Below, one piece after another: positions 1-9,440 of a DNA stretch of 64,000 bases. The stretch spans positions 72,468 through 136,467 of the forward strand of contig DAOUBW010000037.1 in assembly GCA_034432555.1 (NCBI GenBank), given 5' to 3'. Within the stretch, counting starts at the first letter, position 1. Each line of letters opens with the position of its first letter. The translations under genes were made by a program, and so were the position numbers. Origin of the DNA: CP2-2F sp034432555. Lineage in GTDB: Bacteria; Chloroflexota; Anaerolineae; Aggregatilineales; UBA2796. The notes under the pieces were generated by a model. The model had not been told where the DNA came from, ran no database searches, and saw only the letters and a list, made by a program, of their open reading frames with translations.

Positions 1-2423
1 TACGGCGCGGCGAACGCCGTGAGATCGCCATGCTCCAAAGCCGTGGCGCCGCCGATGGCGCGCTGATCACCGTGCGCGGCGTTGAGGCGTTGGTGCTGTG
101 CCTTATCTCCGCCGCCTTAGCACCTTTCTTGGCGCAGCAGCTGTTGATTGCGATCACGCCCTTCTTTGCCAACTATCCCGATTTGCCGCTGATCCTCACC
201 ACCGATGCCTTTCTGTTTGCCGCATTGGCGGCAGGCGTCGCCTTCCTCGCCCTGATTGCTACGCTGCGTCCTGTGCTGCGCCTACCCTTGATTGCTGCGG
301 GCGGTGTGGCACAGCGCGGCGATAAACAGGCGTGGTGGCAGCGCTACTACCTCGACGTGATCCTTGCCATATTGGGCATGGCGGCGCTGCTGCGCTTGGT
401 CAGCCGCGAATCGCCGTTGTTCACCACGACGGCAGGCGGCAGCGCCACCGATCCGTTTTTACTGCTGGCGCCCGCTCTGCTCTTTTTGGGCTTGGGCAGC
501 GTGCTGCTGCGCGTATTCCCATTGTTGGCGGCGGCGGCAGCGCGCTTACTGGCGTTTGGGCGTGGCGCAGTAGGTGTCCTAGGCGCGTGGCAGCTTGCTC
601 GTGAGCCAATTCACTATGGGCGCATCACCTTTTTGTTGGCGTTGGCAATTGGCATTGGTTGGTTTGCCACCAGCTTCCGCGCTACGGTGAACCGCAGCCA
701 AACCGATCAGGCGCAGTACCGCATCGGGGCGGATGTGCGCGCCAACGAGCGCGATCAGCGCCTGAATGCAGGGCGCGCCTTGCCTGCCGAGCGCTACACC
801 GCCGCGCCAGAGGTAGCGGCTGCCTCTGTGGCGTGGCGGCTGCGCGCTCTGAACTTCCAGTCGGATGCTTCACGGGCAGCCCTGAACGGTCAGCTTTTGG
901 CGGTCGACTCGGCAACCTTTGCCGAAAGCGTTCATTGGCGGGCAGATTTGGGCGATCTGCGCTTGCCAAGCACGCCCGATGCCGCGTTAGGCGTGCCACA
1001 GGTTGGCGAGGTACTGCCTTTCGTGCCACAGACCTTGCGGCTGTGGGTGCGCTTTGACGTTTGGACGGGCTTTATGCATGTGCCAGACCTTGACCGTCTG
1101 CTGCGGCGGACAACGCTCTACGCACGCCTGCAAGATGCCGATGGCGTCTGGCTACAAGTGCCGTTCCGTGCTGTGGAGACGGAGTATACACGCACGGGCA
1201 GCGGGCGGGCAGGTCTAGAGGGCGGTGATAGCTTCTACGCGAATGGCTGGGCGCTGCTGGAGGCAGATATAGCCGCGCTGGACTATGTGCCGCAAGCACC
1301 CTTACGCCTTGTCTCGCTTTATTGGCAGCACCGCGGCAGATCAAACAACGGCGAGCGTTTTCTGCGCCTGTACCTGACCGAGTTCAGCGGCACGGATGGC
1401 AGTGGCACGCGCCACACGCTCAACTTTCTGAATGAGGGCGCATGGCAGTTCGCCTATGATAGCGGCGCACAAACACGCGGCGACGCCACGCCCGATTCGT
1501 CCGACGGGCGGCGCGGTTTGGGCATTATGTGGGATCAGGCGGCGGAGTCGGCGCGTATGGGCATTCTGCTGAACTACCCGGAGCCTGCGCCCGTGCCGCT
1601 GATCGCCAGCAGCAGCCTTGTTAATCGGCTAGGCTTGCAGGCAGGACAACTGCTGACGGTGCGGAACATCTTGGGCGTGGATGTGCAGTTCCGCCTGAGC
1701 GATGCGGCGCAAGCCTACTATCCCACGCTCTACGATTCCTATCAGCGCGATGGTGTCTGGGTGCAGGATCGGCAGTTCATGCCGTTTGCCGTTGCCGAGC
1801 GCGATCTGCTGCTCTACGCCCTGAATCGGCGCCCCAGCGCAGCGCTTTACCCTGATGAGGTGTGGCTGAAGGCAGCGGAAGGCGTCACAGATTCGGCGCT
1901 GGTGGCAGCCCTGCAGCCGCGCACGGAGCGAGTCTGGCTGCGCCTGCAAACGCTGGAAGGCGAACGCCAAACCTTGCAGACCGATCCGCTCTCACGTGGC
2001 TTGCTCGGCTTGATGTTCACACAGTTCATTGTGGCGTTGGCGCTGAGCATCGTCGGCTTGCTAACCTACACGGCGCTCACAGCGGCGGCGCGGCGTGCCG
2101 AGTTTTGCGTGCTGCGTGCGCTTGGGTTGCCATCGCAGCGCGTAATTGGGCAGCTTGCCTTTGAGCAGCTTTTCGTGATCGCGTTGGGCGTGTTGCTTGG
2201 CGCAGCGCTCGGTGCGGTGCTGAGCAGCCAAGTGGTGCCGCGCTTGGCGCAAGATGCCAGCGGCGCGCAGATCACGCCGCCGTTCATCGTGCAGGTGGAG
2301 ACGGCGGCACTACTGCAATACGGCGCGATCATCGGTGTGGTGCTGATCGCCGTGCTGGTGGTTAGTGTGCTGTTGGTGCGGCGGCTCTCGCTGGCGCAAA
2401 CGCTGCGCTTGGGCGAGGATTAG
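1..2423 (+). CDS. FtsX/MacB-type ABC transporter permease, 5' end outside window
   Basis: Membrane subunit of a MacB/LolCDE-like ABC exporter. The frame is open from base 3, and the residues before the first ATG (base 30) already form the RRxEIAML cytoplasmic loop that follows the first membrane spans of FtsX permeases, so the true start lies left of the window; about 806 residues are visible. There are hydrophobic spans near the left end, a long soluble middle (roughly residues 215-620) and a C-terminal FtsX domain with spans ending in LRLGED. It is followed after 3 bases by an MFS gene and is paralogous to the permease at 3649-6594, which ends LRLGEE. The ATPases at 8565-10159 probably energise both. 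Substrate unknown. Confidence 0.85.
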   Translation, partial: RRGERREIAMLQSRGAADGALITVRGVEALVLCLISAALAPFLAQQLLIAITPFFANYPDLPLILTTDAFLFAALAAGVAFLALIATLRPVLRLPLIAAGGVAQRGDKQAWWQRYYLDVILAILGMAALLRLVSRESPLFTTTAGGSATDPFLLLAPALLFLGLGSVLLRVFPLLAAAAARLLAFGRGAVGVLGAWQLAREPIHYGRITFLLALAIGIGWFATSFRATVNRSQTDQAQYRIGADVRANERDQRLNAGRALPAERYTAAPEVAAASVAWRLRALNFQSDASRAALNGQLLAVDSATFAESVHWRADLGDLRLPSTPDAALGVPQVGEVLPFVPQTLRLWVRFDVWTGFMHVPDLDRLLRRTTLYARLQDADGVWLQVPFRAVETEYTRTGSGRAGLEGGDSFYANGWALLEADIAALDYVPQAPLRLVSLYWQHRGRSNNGERFLRLYLTEFSGTDGSGTRHTLNFLNEGAWQFAYDSGAQTRGDATPDSSDGRRGLGIMWDQAAESARMGILLNYPEPAPVPLIASSSLVNRLGLQAGQLLTVRNILGVDVQFRLSDAAQAYYPTLYDSYQRDGVWVQDRQFMPFAVAERDLLLYALNRRPSAALYPDEVWLKAAEGVTDSALVAALQPRTERVWLRLQTLEGERQTLQTDPLSRGLLGLMFTQFIVALALSIVGLLTYTALTAAARRAEFCVLRALGLPSQRVIGQLAFEQLFVIALGVLLGAALGAVLSSQVVPRLAQDASGAQITPPFIVQVETAALLQYGAIIGVVLIAVLVVSVLLVRRLSLAQTLRLGED

Positions 2424-2426
2424 CTT

Positions 2427-3644
2427 ATGACACACACCAAACAAGACTGGATCACACGCGATGTGATCGGCTTAGCGCTCAACCGCTTCCTTTCGGATTT
2501 TGGGCATGAGGCAGGCACTGCTGTCCTGCCGCTGTTCTTAACGCTGCTTGGCGCGCCGCCCTTTGCCCTAGGCTTGATCGAAGCGCTCTCGGATGGATTG
2601 TCGAGCTTCTTCAAGCTGTTCGGCGGCTGGGTTGGGGATCGGGTGCAGGATCGGCGTGGGTTGGCGGCGTTTGCCTATGCCGTCACAGGTATCACAACGG
2701 GCATGTATGCGCTTGCCAGCGGCTGGCTAGGCGTTTTAGCGGCACGCGCTTTGGGGTGGGCGGGGCGTGGTTTCCGTTCACCGCTGCACGATGCGCTCTT
2801 GGCAGATGCGGTGCCGCCTGAGGTGCGCGGGCGTGCCTTCGGGCTGGATGAGGCAGCCGATACGGTCGGTGCCATTGGCGGACCGGCAGTGGCATTGATC
2901 TTGGTGACGCTTTTCGCCACGGGCGATAACGCGCTGAGTATCTATCAGCTTATTTTCGTGATCGGGATACTGCCGGGCATGCTGGCGGCTGCCAGCATCC
3001 TCTTTTTGGTGCGCGAACGGGCAGACCGCACCGTGAGCAAACGGTCATTCAGAGCGGCACTGCGCGCTTTGCCGCCGCGCTTCCGCCGCTACTTGATCGG
3101 GATCGCCATCTTTGGCGCGGGCGATTTCTCGCATACGCTGCTGATCCTGTACGCGGTCACCGTCCTTTCACCGAGCATGGGCGTAGAGGCTGCCAACAGC
3201 ACTGCGATTTTGCTCTACACCATTCACAACGTTTTCTATGCAGTGGGCGCCTATCCTTTTGGCGCGCTGGCAGATCGGATCGGCAAGCGGATAATACTCA
3301 TCGTTGCCTACAGCCTTGCCGTGCTGATGAATCTGATCTTGGTCGGCATGCCGAATGCGGTCCAGGTGGTGGCGCTCATCTTCATCTTGGGTGGCGTGGT
3401 CTATGCGACGCAGCAAGCATTAGAGCGTGCGATTGCCGCTGATCTGGTGGACGAATTGGTGCGCAGCACAGGCTTTGGCGCGCTGGCGACCGTCAATGGC
3501 GTGGGCGATTTCATCTCCAGCCTTGTGGTCGGCGCGCTGTGGACGGCATTCTCGCCAGCGGTGGCGTTTGGCTACAGCCTGCTGATGAGCGCCTGCGGCA
3601 CAGTGGCAATCGGTTACGCGCTAAGTCGTGTGAAAGAGGAATAG
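2427..3644 (+). CDS. Major facilitator superfamily transporter
   Basis: A 405-residue protein of about 12 membrane spans, the usual MFS size. Motif-A-like loops are visible after span 2 (GWVGDRVQDRR) and, in the second half, GALADRIGKR, as expected for the two six-helix halves of the family. MFS carriers move small molecules using ion gradients; nothing in the sequence fixes the substrate. The start is the ATG 3 bases after the preceding permease stop, and the next permease starts 4 bases after this stop, so the three genes are almost certainly co-transcribed. An MFS carrier between two FtsX permeases suggests a combined efflux cassette, which is inference. Confidence 0.88.
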   Translation: MTHTKQDWITRDVIGLALNRFLSDFGHEAGTAVLPLFLTLLGAPPFALGLIEALSDGLSSFFKLFGGWVGDRVQDRRGLAAFAYAVTGITTGMYALASGWLGVLAARALGWAGRGFRSPLHDALLADAVPPEVRGRAFGLDEAADTVGAIGGPAVALILVTLFATGDNALSIYQLIFVIGILPGMLAAASILFLVRERADRTVSKRSFRAALRALPPRFRRYLIGIAIFGAGDFSHTLLILYAVTVLSPSMGVEAANSTAILLYTIHNVFYAVGAYPFGALADRIGKRIILIVAYSLAVLMNLILVGMPNAVQVVALIFILGGVVYATQQALERAIAADLVDELVRSTGFGALATVNGVGDFISSLVVGALWTAFSPAVAFGYSLLMSACGTVAIGYALSRVKEE

Positions 3645-3648
3645 GGGT

Positions 3649-6594
3649 GTGAACCTTTCGCTTGCTTTGCGCCGTGCGCGCCGCACCTGGCGCCAACTCG
3701 CCGTCTTGCTGATTGCAGTCTGCCTTGTGACTGCCTTCTTCGCCCTGGCGCCGCTGTACGTGCGCGCTATGGTCCAAGCAGGCATCCGCTTCACGCTGGA
3801 TGAAGCGCCTGCCGAACGGCTCACGCTCACGCTGACTAACCCTCAGCCGTTTACCGCTGCCGATTGGGACTTCCTGACCGATCAACTTGGCGGCTTGGTG
3901 AACAGCCTCACGCGCATCTCACGTTCAGCGGCTGCCTTCGGCGGCTTCAGCTATCAGTATGGCGAACTGACCACCGAACTAACCGCCCGCTCTGAGTTCG
4001 CCTATCACGCCTACGCCTTTTCCGACCTTGAGAGGCGCTTCAGGGTGCTGGACGGACGCCTGCCCATCCGCCTTGCGCCGCCCAATTCGCCCGAACGCAC
4101 CGCCCAAACCGAAGAAGAACGCATTGATAAGGGCATCGGCATGTATTCCACGGGCGATGTGGAAGCCGTCATCGGCGCTGAGGCGGCGCGGCTGAGCGGC
4201 TATGCCATCGGCACGCGCTTTGCCATCGGCGAGACGCCTGCCAACCGTGTGGTGGTGCATATTGTTGGCATTGTTGAGGCGGCTGAGCCTGATGACTTGC
4301 TCTGGCAGGGCAATCGGCGCGCTTTAGAGGGCGAAGTCATTCAGGTGGGCTTGACTGCCACCGAGTATCAGCTTGCCTTCATCGTGACCGAAGGCGCCTA
4401 CAGCGATTGGGTCGCCCAGGCGACCCAGCGGCTGCGCGGCGGCGAGAACAACAGCTATTTGTGGCACATCCGCTTAAACGGCAGTGCGGTGACCGCCGAC
4501 AGCCTAGCCGAGACGCGCGAACGGCTCAAGTTTGTGGTGGATAAGCTGACTGCCGATTATCGCGGCTTGCTGAGCGCTAATCCGCTGCTGCGCGAGCTGG
4601 ATCGCTATGTTGATCAGGTGGCGCGCACCGAGCCGCCGATCATCCTCTTAGCGGGCGCGGTGCTGCTGCTGATGCTCTACCACTTGGTGACGACGGTCAG
4701 CCTTTACCTAGAGACACAGGCGGAAGAATGGGCAGCCCTGAGCAGCCGCGGCGCGGGAACGTGGCAGTTGGTGCGCCTACAAACGTTCACCATGCTGATC
4801 CTGTGCCTGATCGGTGCGCTGGTCGGTGCGCCACTGGCAGCCGTGCTGCTAAATATCCTGTGGGTGATTAGCCCACTCGGCGCGGCGCAAAGCGGCAGTG
4901 CGCCGTTAGCGGGCATTCCTGCTAACGCGCTGATCCTGAGTGCAGCTGCCGCGGCGGCTGCGCTGATCATGCTCAGCTTGCCCGCCATACCATCGGCACG
5001 GCGCAGTTTGGCGCAGTTCAAGCAGCTTGTGGCACGTCCGCCGCGCAAGCCATTTTGGGCGCGTTACGCGCTCGACCTAATCTTGATCGTGATCGGGCTG
5101 GGCTTTATGGCGCGCCTGCTCTTTTTCGTGGAGGGCGATCTAGGGCAAACGCTTAGTTTGCTGATCAACAATCCGCCTGCGCTCATTCAGCAAATTGTGG
5201 ATGGCGCGGCGCGCACCGGCGGCTTGGCTGATCCGCTCAACCTGATCGGACCCGGCTTGCTGCTGAGTGGGATCGCTTTGTTGTGGCTGCGCTTCTTCCC
5301 ATTCCTGATGCGCTTGATCGGCGTGTTCTCACGGCGCAGCAACAGTCTCACCGCGCCACTGTCGGTCTGGAATGTGGAGCGCGATCCGAACCACTACGCA
5401 CAGCTCGTCCTCTTATTGATTGCCACGCTTGCGCTTGGCACGGCGGCGCTTGGGCTGGGCAACACACGCGAGATCGGCGCCTGGGCAGCAGCGCGTGCCG
5501 TGACGGGCGGCGCCATCCGTGCCGAGCTGGATGGGCAAAACGCGCCCGATATGGCAGCCTGGCGCGCCTTGCCAACCGTGCGCGGCGCCGAACCGCTCTT
5601 GCGCGCCGAGTCGGTGCAGCAGGCAGGCACGGTCAGCTATTTCATGCTTGGGCTGCCGCTGGAGACGTTCAGCACGACTTTTCCCGAAACAGCGGCAGTG
5701 CTTGCGCCATTGGCAGGGCAAACGGTAGACGTGCGACGCAGCTTCAGCCGCCAGACGGGGCGGGCTACCGAGACGCTGATCGTGCCGGCTGTGATCTCAG
5801 AGCGCTTGGCGCGTGAGGTGGGCGCGGCACAACGCACCGACCGCTTGCCGCTGCGCGTGGGCAACGAGGCGGTTGTGGAGCTGTTGCTGCCTAACAACTT
5901 GCGTTGGACAGTTCATTTCCGTGTGGTGGGCATCACGCGGAATTTTCCATCTTTCAGCGAGACACAGCAATTCCTGCTGCTGGACATCAGCCATTTGGGC
6001 AGGCTGATCTTTGCTAATTCGGTGGTGGCGCTCTCGGTGCGCCCTGTGCCGAATCAGGTCTGGTTGGATGTGCCGCAGGGCGCGCCAAGTGAGGCGTTAC
6101 AGGCGGCAATCGCCTCACAAGCGGGCTATCAACGCGCTGCCTACGCTTGGGAGCGCTACGCCGACTTGCTGCGTGAGCCGCTGCCGGCAGCCGTCGCCGG
6201 GATGCTCTACGCGGGCTTTTGGGTGTCGCTGCTGCTCAGCCTGCTGGATTTCGGCTTCTATCTGGCGGTGACGGCGAAACGGCGTGCGCTGGGCTTTGCG
6301 GTGCTGCGTGCGCTGGGCTGGAATGCGGACAAGATTTGGGCGCTGCTGGCAGCCGAACAAGCGACGTTGGTGCTGCCGGCGCTTTTGGTCGGCGTCGGGC
6401 TTGGTGCGCTGCTTGCCTATGTGATTTTGCCCTTCCTGACGTTGTTCGGCGGCGTGGCGCTCAGTTTGCCTGTGGCAGGTGTGATCGGGGTAGTGGCGGC
6501 GCTGTTGGTGGGCTTCAGTGCCCTGATCGGTGGTGCGGCGTGGTGGCTGCGCCGTTTGGAGATCAACCGCGTGCTGCGCTTGGGCGAGGAGTAG
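3649..6594 (+). CDS. FtsX-type ABC transporter permease, 981 residues
   Basis: Large integral-membrane permease with the double-FtsX layout: an N-terminal anchor (about residues 18-38), a soluble domain, four spans around residues 325-450, a second anchor near 475, a second soluble domain, and final spans around 850-970 containing the KRRALGFAVLRALGW loop typical of FtsX. It probably extrudes a lipophilic compound, lipoprotein or peptide with the ATPases at 8565 and 9437. The start is a GTG four bases after the MFS stop. The expected next operon member, an ATPase, is found only about 2 kb downstream because a methyltransferase and a toxin-antitoxin pair lie between. Confidence 0.87.
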   Translation: MNLSLALRRARRTWRQLAVLLIAVCLVTAFFALAPLYVRAMVQAGIRFTLDEAPAERLTLTLTNPQPFTAADWDFLTDQLGGLVNSLTRISRSAAAFGGFSYQYGELTTELTARSEFAYHAYAFSDLERRFRVLDGRLPIRLAPPNSPERTAQTEEERIDKGIGMYSTGDVEAVIGAEAARLSGYAIGTRFAIGETPANRVVVHIVGIVEAAEPDDLLWQGNRRALEGEVIQVGLTATEYQLAFIVTEGAYSDWVAQATQRLRGGENNSYLWHIRLNGSAVTADSLAETRERLKFVVDKLTADYRGLLSANPLLRELDRYVDQVARTEPPIILLAGAVLLLMLYHLVTTVSLYLETQAEEWAALSSRGAGTWQLVRLQTFTMLILCLIGALVGAPLAAVLLNILWVISPLGAAQSGSAPLAGIPANALILSAAAAAAALIMLSLPAIPSARRSLAQFKQLVARPPRKPFWARYALDLILIVIGLGFMARLLFFVEGDLGQTLSLLINNPPALIQQIVDGAARTGGLADPLNLIGPGLLLSGIALLWLRFFPFLMRLIGVFSRRSNSLTAPLSVWNVERDPNHYAQLVLLLIATLALGTAALGLGNTREIGAWAAARAVTGGAIRAELDGQNAPDMAAWRALPTVRGAEPLLRAESVQQAGTVSYFMLGLPLETFSTTFPETAAVLAPLAGQTVDVRRSFSRQTGRATETLIVPAVISERLAREVGAAQRTDRLPLRVGNEAVVELLLPNNLRWTVHFRVVGITRNFPSFSETQQFLLLDISHLGRLIFANSVVALSVRPVPNQVWLDVPQGAPSEALQAAIASQAGYQRAAYAWERYADLLREPLPAAVAGMLYAGFWVSLLLSLLDFGFYLAVTAKRRALGFAVLRALGWNADKIWALLAAEQATLVLPALLVGVGLGALLAYVILPFLTLFGGVALSLPVAGVIGVVAALLVGFSALIGGAAWWLRRLEINRVLRLGEE

Positions 6595-6604
6595 CGCAGC
6601 CGTC

Positions 6605-7885
6605 ATGTTTGTGAGCCAGCCAATGCAACTGCCACTCTTTGAGCCGCCCGAACCACGCACCGACGATTGGACGTTCAGCGGTGCGCCCACGCGCAGCCTC
6701 ACCCACTGCTATCACGATTATCCCGCCCGTATGATCCCACAGATTGCCGCCAAACTGCTAGAGCGTTTTGCAGCACAGCCCGTCCGCCTCTTTGATCCGT
6801 ACTGCGGCACAGGCACAAGCCTTGTCGAAGGGCTGATTCGTGGGCATGATGTGCATGGCACAGACCTGAATCCGTTGGCACGCCTGATCAGCCGCGCCAA
6901 ACTCACCCCACTTTCACTGCCTGCCCTTGATGCTGCCCTGAGCGATTGGGAACTGTGGCTGCGCGCACCTATTCACACGCCACAGGCTTTGCCCACAGGC
7001 ATTGATCTCACCTTTTGGTTTCAGCCGTATGCCATTGAGCAGTTGGCGCATTTGCGAGCGTGGATCGCGGAGCGGGATGATATGCTGCTGCGCGCCTTTT
7101 TCGAGGTCGCCTTTAGCGAGACAATCCGTGCCTGCTCCAACACCCGCATTGATGAGTTCAAGCTCTATCGGTTGCCCGTCCACAAACTTGTAGACCATAC
7201 GCCCAATGTCTTTGCCACTATGCGCGCCCAACTCGCCCGCAACCGTGCAGGGCTGATCAGCTTTTTAGCAGCTCTGGCAAAGGCACCTCGCCAAGGCAGT
7301 GCCGCTATTCATGCCTTCAATAGTGTGCAAGGCATTCCGCCAAACCTGATCACACCTGAATCAGTTCAGATCGTGATCACCTCACCGCCCTATGATGATT
7401 CGCACACAACCGTTGCCTATGGGCAGTATTCGCGGCTTTCGGCGGAATGGCTTGGTTTGCCGAGTGCTGCACAGGTAGATCGGCATTTGATGGGTGGCAC
7501 ACGGCGCAAACACTTGCCGAACTTTAATCTGCCACCGCTAGACGAAGCACTGCAAACGATCTATGCTCAACAACCGAAGCGCGCCTTAGAGGTGGCTGCC
7601 TTCTACGACGATCTGAAGGCATCCATTCAGCAGGTGGCGGATGTTCTGGCAAGACAGGGTGTTGCCTGCTATGTGGTTGGCAATCGCAAGGTGAAAGGTG
7701 CGCTGCTGCCTACTGATCAGGCAATCCAATATTTCTTTGAACAATGCGGCTTTACACGCCTTGCCACCTACTATCGAAACATTCCCAACAAGCGGATGCC
7801 GCAGCGCAACAGTCCGTCGAATCAGCGTGGCGCAACGGATGCCACCATGACTCGTGAGGTGATTGTGGTGCTGAGAAAGGCTTAA
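6605..7885 (+). CDS. DNA methyltransferase (N4/N6 amino type), no restriction partner seen
   Basis: SAM-dependent DNA methylase of the exocyclic amino (m6A/m4C) group. The SAM-binding motif FDPYCGTGTS lies near residue 64 and the catalytic motif TSPPYDD near residue 259, so the FxGxG motif precedes the PPY motif. I chose the ATG at 6605 (426 residues) over the longer frame from 6530 because the latter would overlap the permease and adds a non-conserved stretch. It starts 10 bases after the permease stop, and a MntA/HepT pair follows at once. No restriction gene is adjacent, so it may be an orphan methylase or part of a defence cargo. Target sequence unknown. Confidence 0.82.
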   Translation: MFVSQPMQLPLFEPPEPRTDDWTFSGAPTRSLTHCYHDYPARMIPQIAAKLLERFAAQPVRLFDPYCGTGTSLVEGLIRGHDVHGTDLNPLARLISRAKLTPLSLPALDAALSDWELWLRAPIHTPQALPTGIDLTFWFQPYAIEQLAHLRAWIAERDDMLLRAFFEVAFSETIRACSNTRIDEFKLYRLPVHKLVDHTPNVFATMRAQLARNRAGLISFLAALAKAPRQGSAAIHAFNSVQGIPPNLITPESVQIVITSPPYDDSHTTVAYGQYSRLSAEWLGLPSAAQVDRHLMGGTRRKHLPNFNLPPLDEALQTIYAQQPKRALEVAAFYDDLKASIQQVADVLARQGVACYVVGNRKVKGALLPTDQAIQYFFEQCGFTRLATYYRNIPNKRMPQRNSPSNQRGATDATMTREVIVVLRKA

Positions 7886-7886
7886 T

Positions 7887-8195
7887 GTGTCCACCCAACC
7901 TGTTATTTTGAACATTCCACGCGCAGCACTTGAAGCGCTTTGCACCCGCTACAAAGTGCGGCGGCTTGCATTTTTTGGGTCGGTGCTGCGCCAAGATTTT
8001 CATGCCGAAAGTGATGTAGATGTTTTGGTTGAGTTTTTGCCCAATGCCACCATCGGCTGGGAAATCGTCTCGTTAGAAGCGGAGCTAAGCGCGCTCATCG
8101 GGCGCACAGTGGACTTACGAACAGCCAAAGAGCTGAGCCGCCACTTCCGCAACGAAGTTTTAGAAAATGCACAGACTTTCTATGAACAGGCTTGA
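7887..8195 (+). CDS. mntA: MntA-type nucleotidyltransferase antitoxin
   Basis: A 102-residue minimal nucleotidyltransferase. The family motif GS-x10-DxD is intact (GSVLRQDFHAESDVD, about residues 31-45). MntA proteins neutralise the HEPN ribonuclease HepT by AMPylating a tyrosine next to its catalytic motif. The start is GTG at 7887, one base after the methyltransferase stop, giving MSTQPVILN; the ATG at 7885 is out of frame. The stop lies inside or just after the start of the following HepT gene, the usual overlap for this pair. The first residues MSTQP also begin the ABC ATPase at 8565, which may mark a recombination junction. Confidence 0.85.
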   Translation: MSTQPVILNIPRAALEALCTRYKVRRLAFFGSVLRQDFHAESDVDVLVEFLPNATIGWEIVSLEAELSALIGRTVDLRTAKELSRHFRNEVLENAQTFYEQA

Positions 8196-8547
8196 TGAAA
8201 CCCTTTTGCGTGATATGCTGGATGCGGCTTTAGAGTTGCAACAGTTTGTAGCAGACGCAACTCGCCAAGCCTTTGACGAAAATCGCATGATGCAACGTGC
8301 TATCGAACGCACCATAGAGATTATCGGTGAGGCAGCCTCCAAAGTAAGCTCAGAAACACGCATAGCTACGCCACATATTGCTTGGCAAAACATTATTGGA
8401 ATGCGCCACCGCCTGATTCATGGTTATGCAAGTGTGGATGAGGATATTGTTTGGGTTACCGCCACACAGCACATTCCTAATCTGATTATAGATTTGATCA
8501 GTTTACTTGGTTCAGAAAATGCATCAACAGACTCGCCACCAGGCTGA
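8182..8547 (+). CDS. hepT: HepT-like HEPN ribonuclease toxin
   Basis: All-helical HEPN protein of about 121 residues. The catalytic signature R-x4-H-x-Y is intact as RHRLIHGY near residue 78: Arg and His cleave RNA and Tyr is the residue AMPylated by MntA in characterised pairs. I start it at the ATG at 8182 (MNRLDETLLRDMLDA), which fits the family N-terminus and overlaps the antitoxin stop; an in-frame ATG at 8167 adds five residues. With mntA it forms a two-gene type VII toxin-antitoxin module directly behind a DNA methyltransferase. The gene looks more AT-rich than the ABC genes on either side, in keeping with acquisition. Confidence 0.85.
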   Translation: MNRLDETLLRDMLDAALELQQFVADATRQAFDENRMMQRAIERTIEIIGEAASKVSSETRIATPHIAWQNIIGMRHRLIHGYASVDEDIVWVTATQHIPNLIIDLISLLGSENASTDSPPG

Positions 8548-8564
8548 TCGGAAAGGCTCTCTAC

Positions 8565-9440
8565 TTGTCTACCCAACCCTTCATTATTTGCGAAAATCTC
8601 GTCAAAATCTACAAAGTCGCTGATCTGGAAGTGGTTGCCCTGCAAGGCATAGACCTCCTCATCAACAGCGGCGAGATGATGGCGCTCGTCGGACCCAGCG
8701 GCTCAGGCAAATCCACCTTGATGAACATCTTTGGCGGCTTGGATACACCAACCGCCGGGCGAGTCAGTGTGGGCGACTATAACCTGCTGGAGATGACGCG
8801 CCGTGAGCAGGTCATCTACCGCCGCCGCGAAGTTGGCTTTGTCTGGCAGCAGACGGCGCGTAACCTACTGCCCTACCTGAGCGCCCGCGAAAACGTGGAA
8901 CTGCCGATGGCGCTGGATGGCGTGCCTGCCCGCCAACGCCGCGAACGCGCCCACATGCTGCTGGAACAGGTTGGGCTAGGCGGACGCCTGAATCATCGCC
9001 CTGATCGGCTAAGTGGTGGTGAGCAGCAGCGCGTTGCCATTGCCGTCTCTATGGCGAACAAGCCGCGCCTGCTGCTGGCAGATGAGCCAACCGGCGAAGT
9101 GGATAGCGAGGCAGCCGAGCAGATTTTTAGCACGCTGCGCGCCTTCAACCGCGATCAGGGCGTGACGATCATCATCGTGACGCACGATGCCAGCGTCTCG
9201 GCGCGTGTGGATCGCGTTGTTGGAATGCGCGATGGGCGCACCAGCACCGAAATTTTGCGCCGCCGCGCTAGCGATGGGCAGCTTGCCAGCGCCGATGAGT
9301 ATGCCATCGTAGACCGTGTGGGCAGGCTGCAACTGCCACAGGCATACCTTGAGTCACTGGGCATTGCAGAGCGCGCACGCCTGAAGCTGCGCGACGATCA
9401 CGTTGGCGTTTATCCCGATGAGCAGGACATACAAGCATGA
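8565..9440 (+). CDS. ABC transporter ATP-binding protein (LolD/MacB type)
   Basis: Cytoplasmic ATPase of an FtsX-type exporter, 291 residues. It has Walker A GPSGSGKST (about residue 43), signature LSGGEQQRVAIA (about 145), Walker B LLLADEP (about 168) and the H-loop in IIVTHD. The C-terminal extension of about 60 residues after the ATPase core is longer than in LolD. The start is a TTG at 8565, preceded at 8550 by GGAAAGG with a suitable spacing; no ATG or GTG lies in frame nearby. The next ATPase overlaps its stop by four bases. Together with the permeases at 1-2423 and 3649-6594 it would form the exporter. Confidence 0.88.
   Translation: MSTQPFIICENLVKIYKVADLEVVALQGIDLLINSGEMMALVGPSGSGKSTLMNIFGGLDTPTAGRVSVGDYNLLEMTRREQVIYRRREVGFVWQQTARNLLPYLSARENVELPMALDGVPARQRRERAHMLLEQVGLGGRLNHRPDRLSGGEQQRVAIAVSMANKPRLLLADEPTGEVDSEAAEQIFSTLRAFNRDQGVTIIIVTHDASVSARVDRVVGMRDGRTSTEILRRRASDGQLASADEYAIVDRVGRLQLPQAYLESLGIAERARLKLRDDHVGVYPDEQDIQA

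Noticed and set aside
30..2423. ATG at base 30 as the true start of the first gene
   Set aside because: The codons before it are open and code the conserved FtsX loop, so the gene begins outside the window.
5283..5816. Alternative-frame 177-residue protein inside the large permease
   Set aside because: It overlaps fully with a well-supported permease frame and has biased Arg/Ala/Cys composition typical of shadow frames.
6605..8580. Transposon or integron carrying the methylase and toxin pair
   Set aside because: No transposase, integrase or terminal inverted repeats were found; only a short leader similarity remains.
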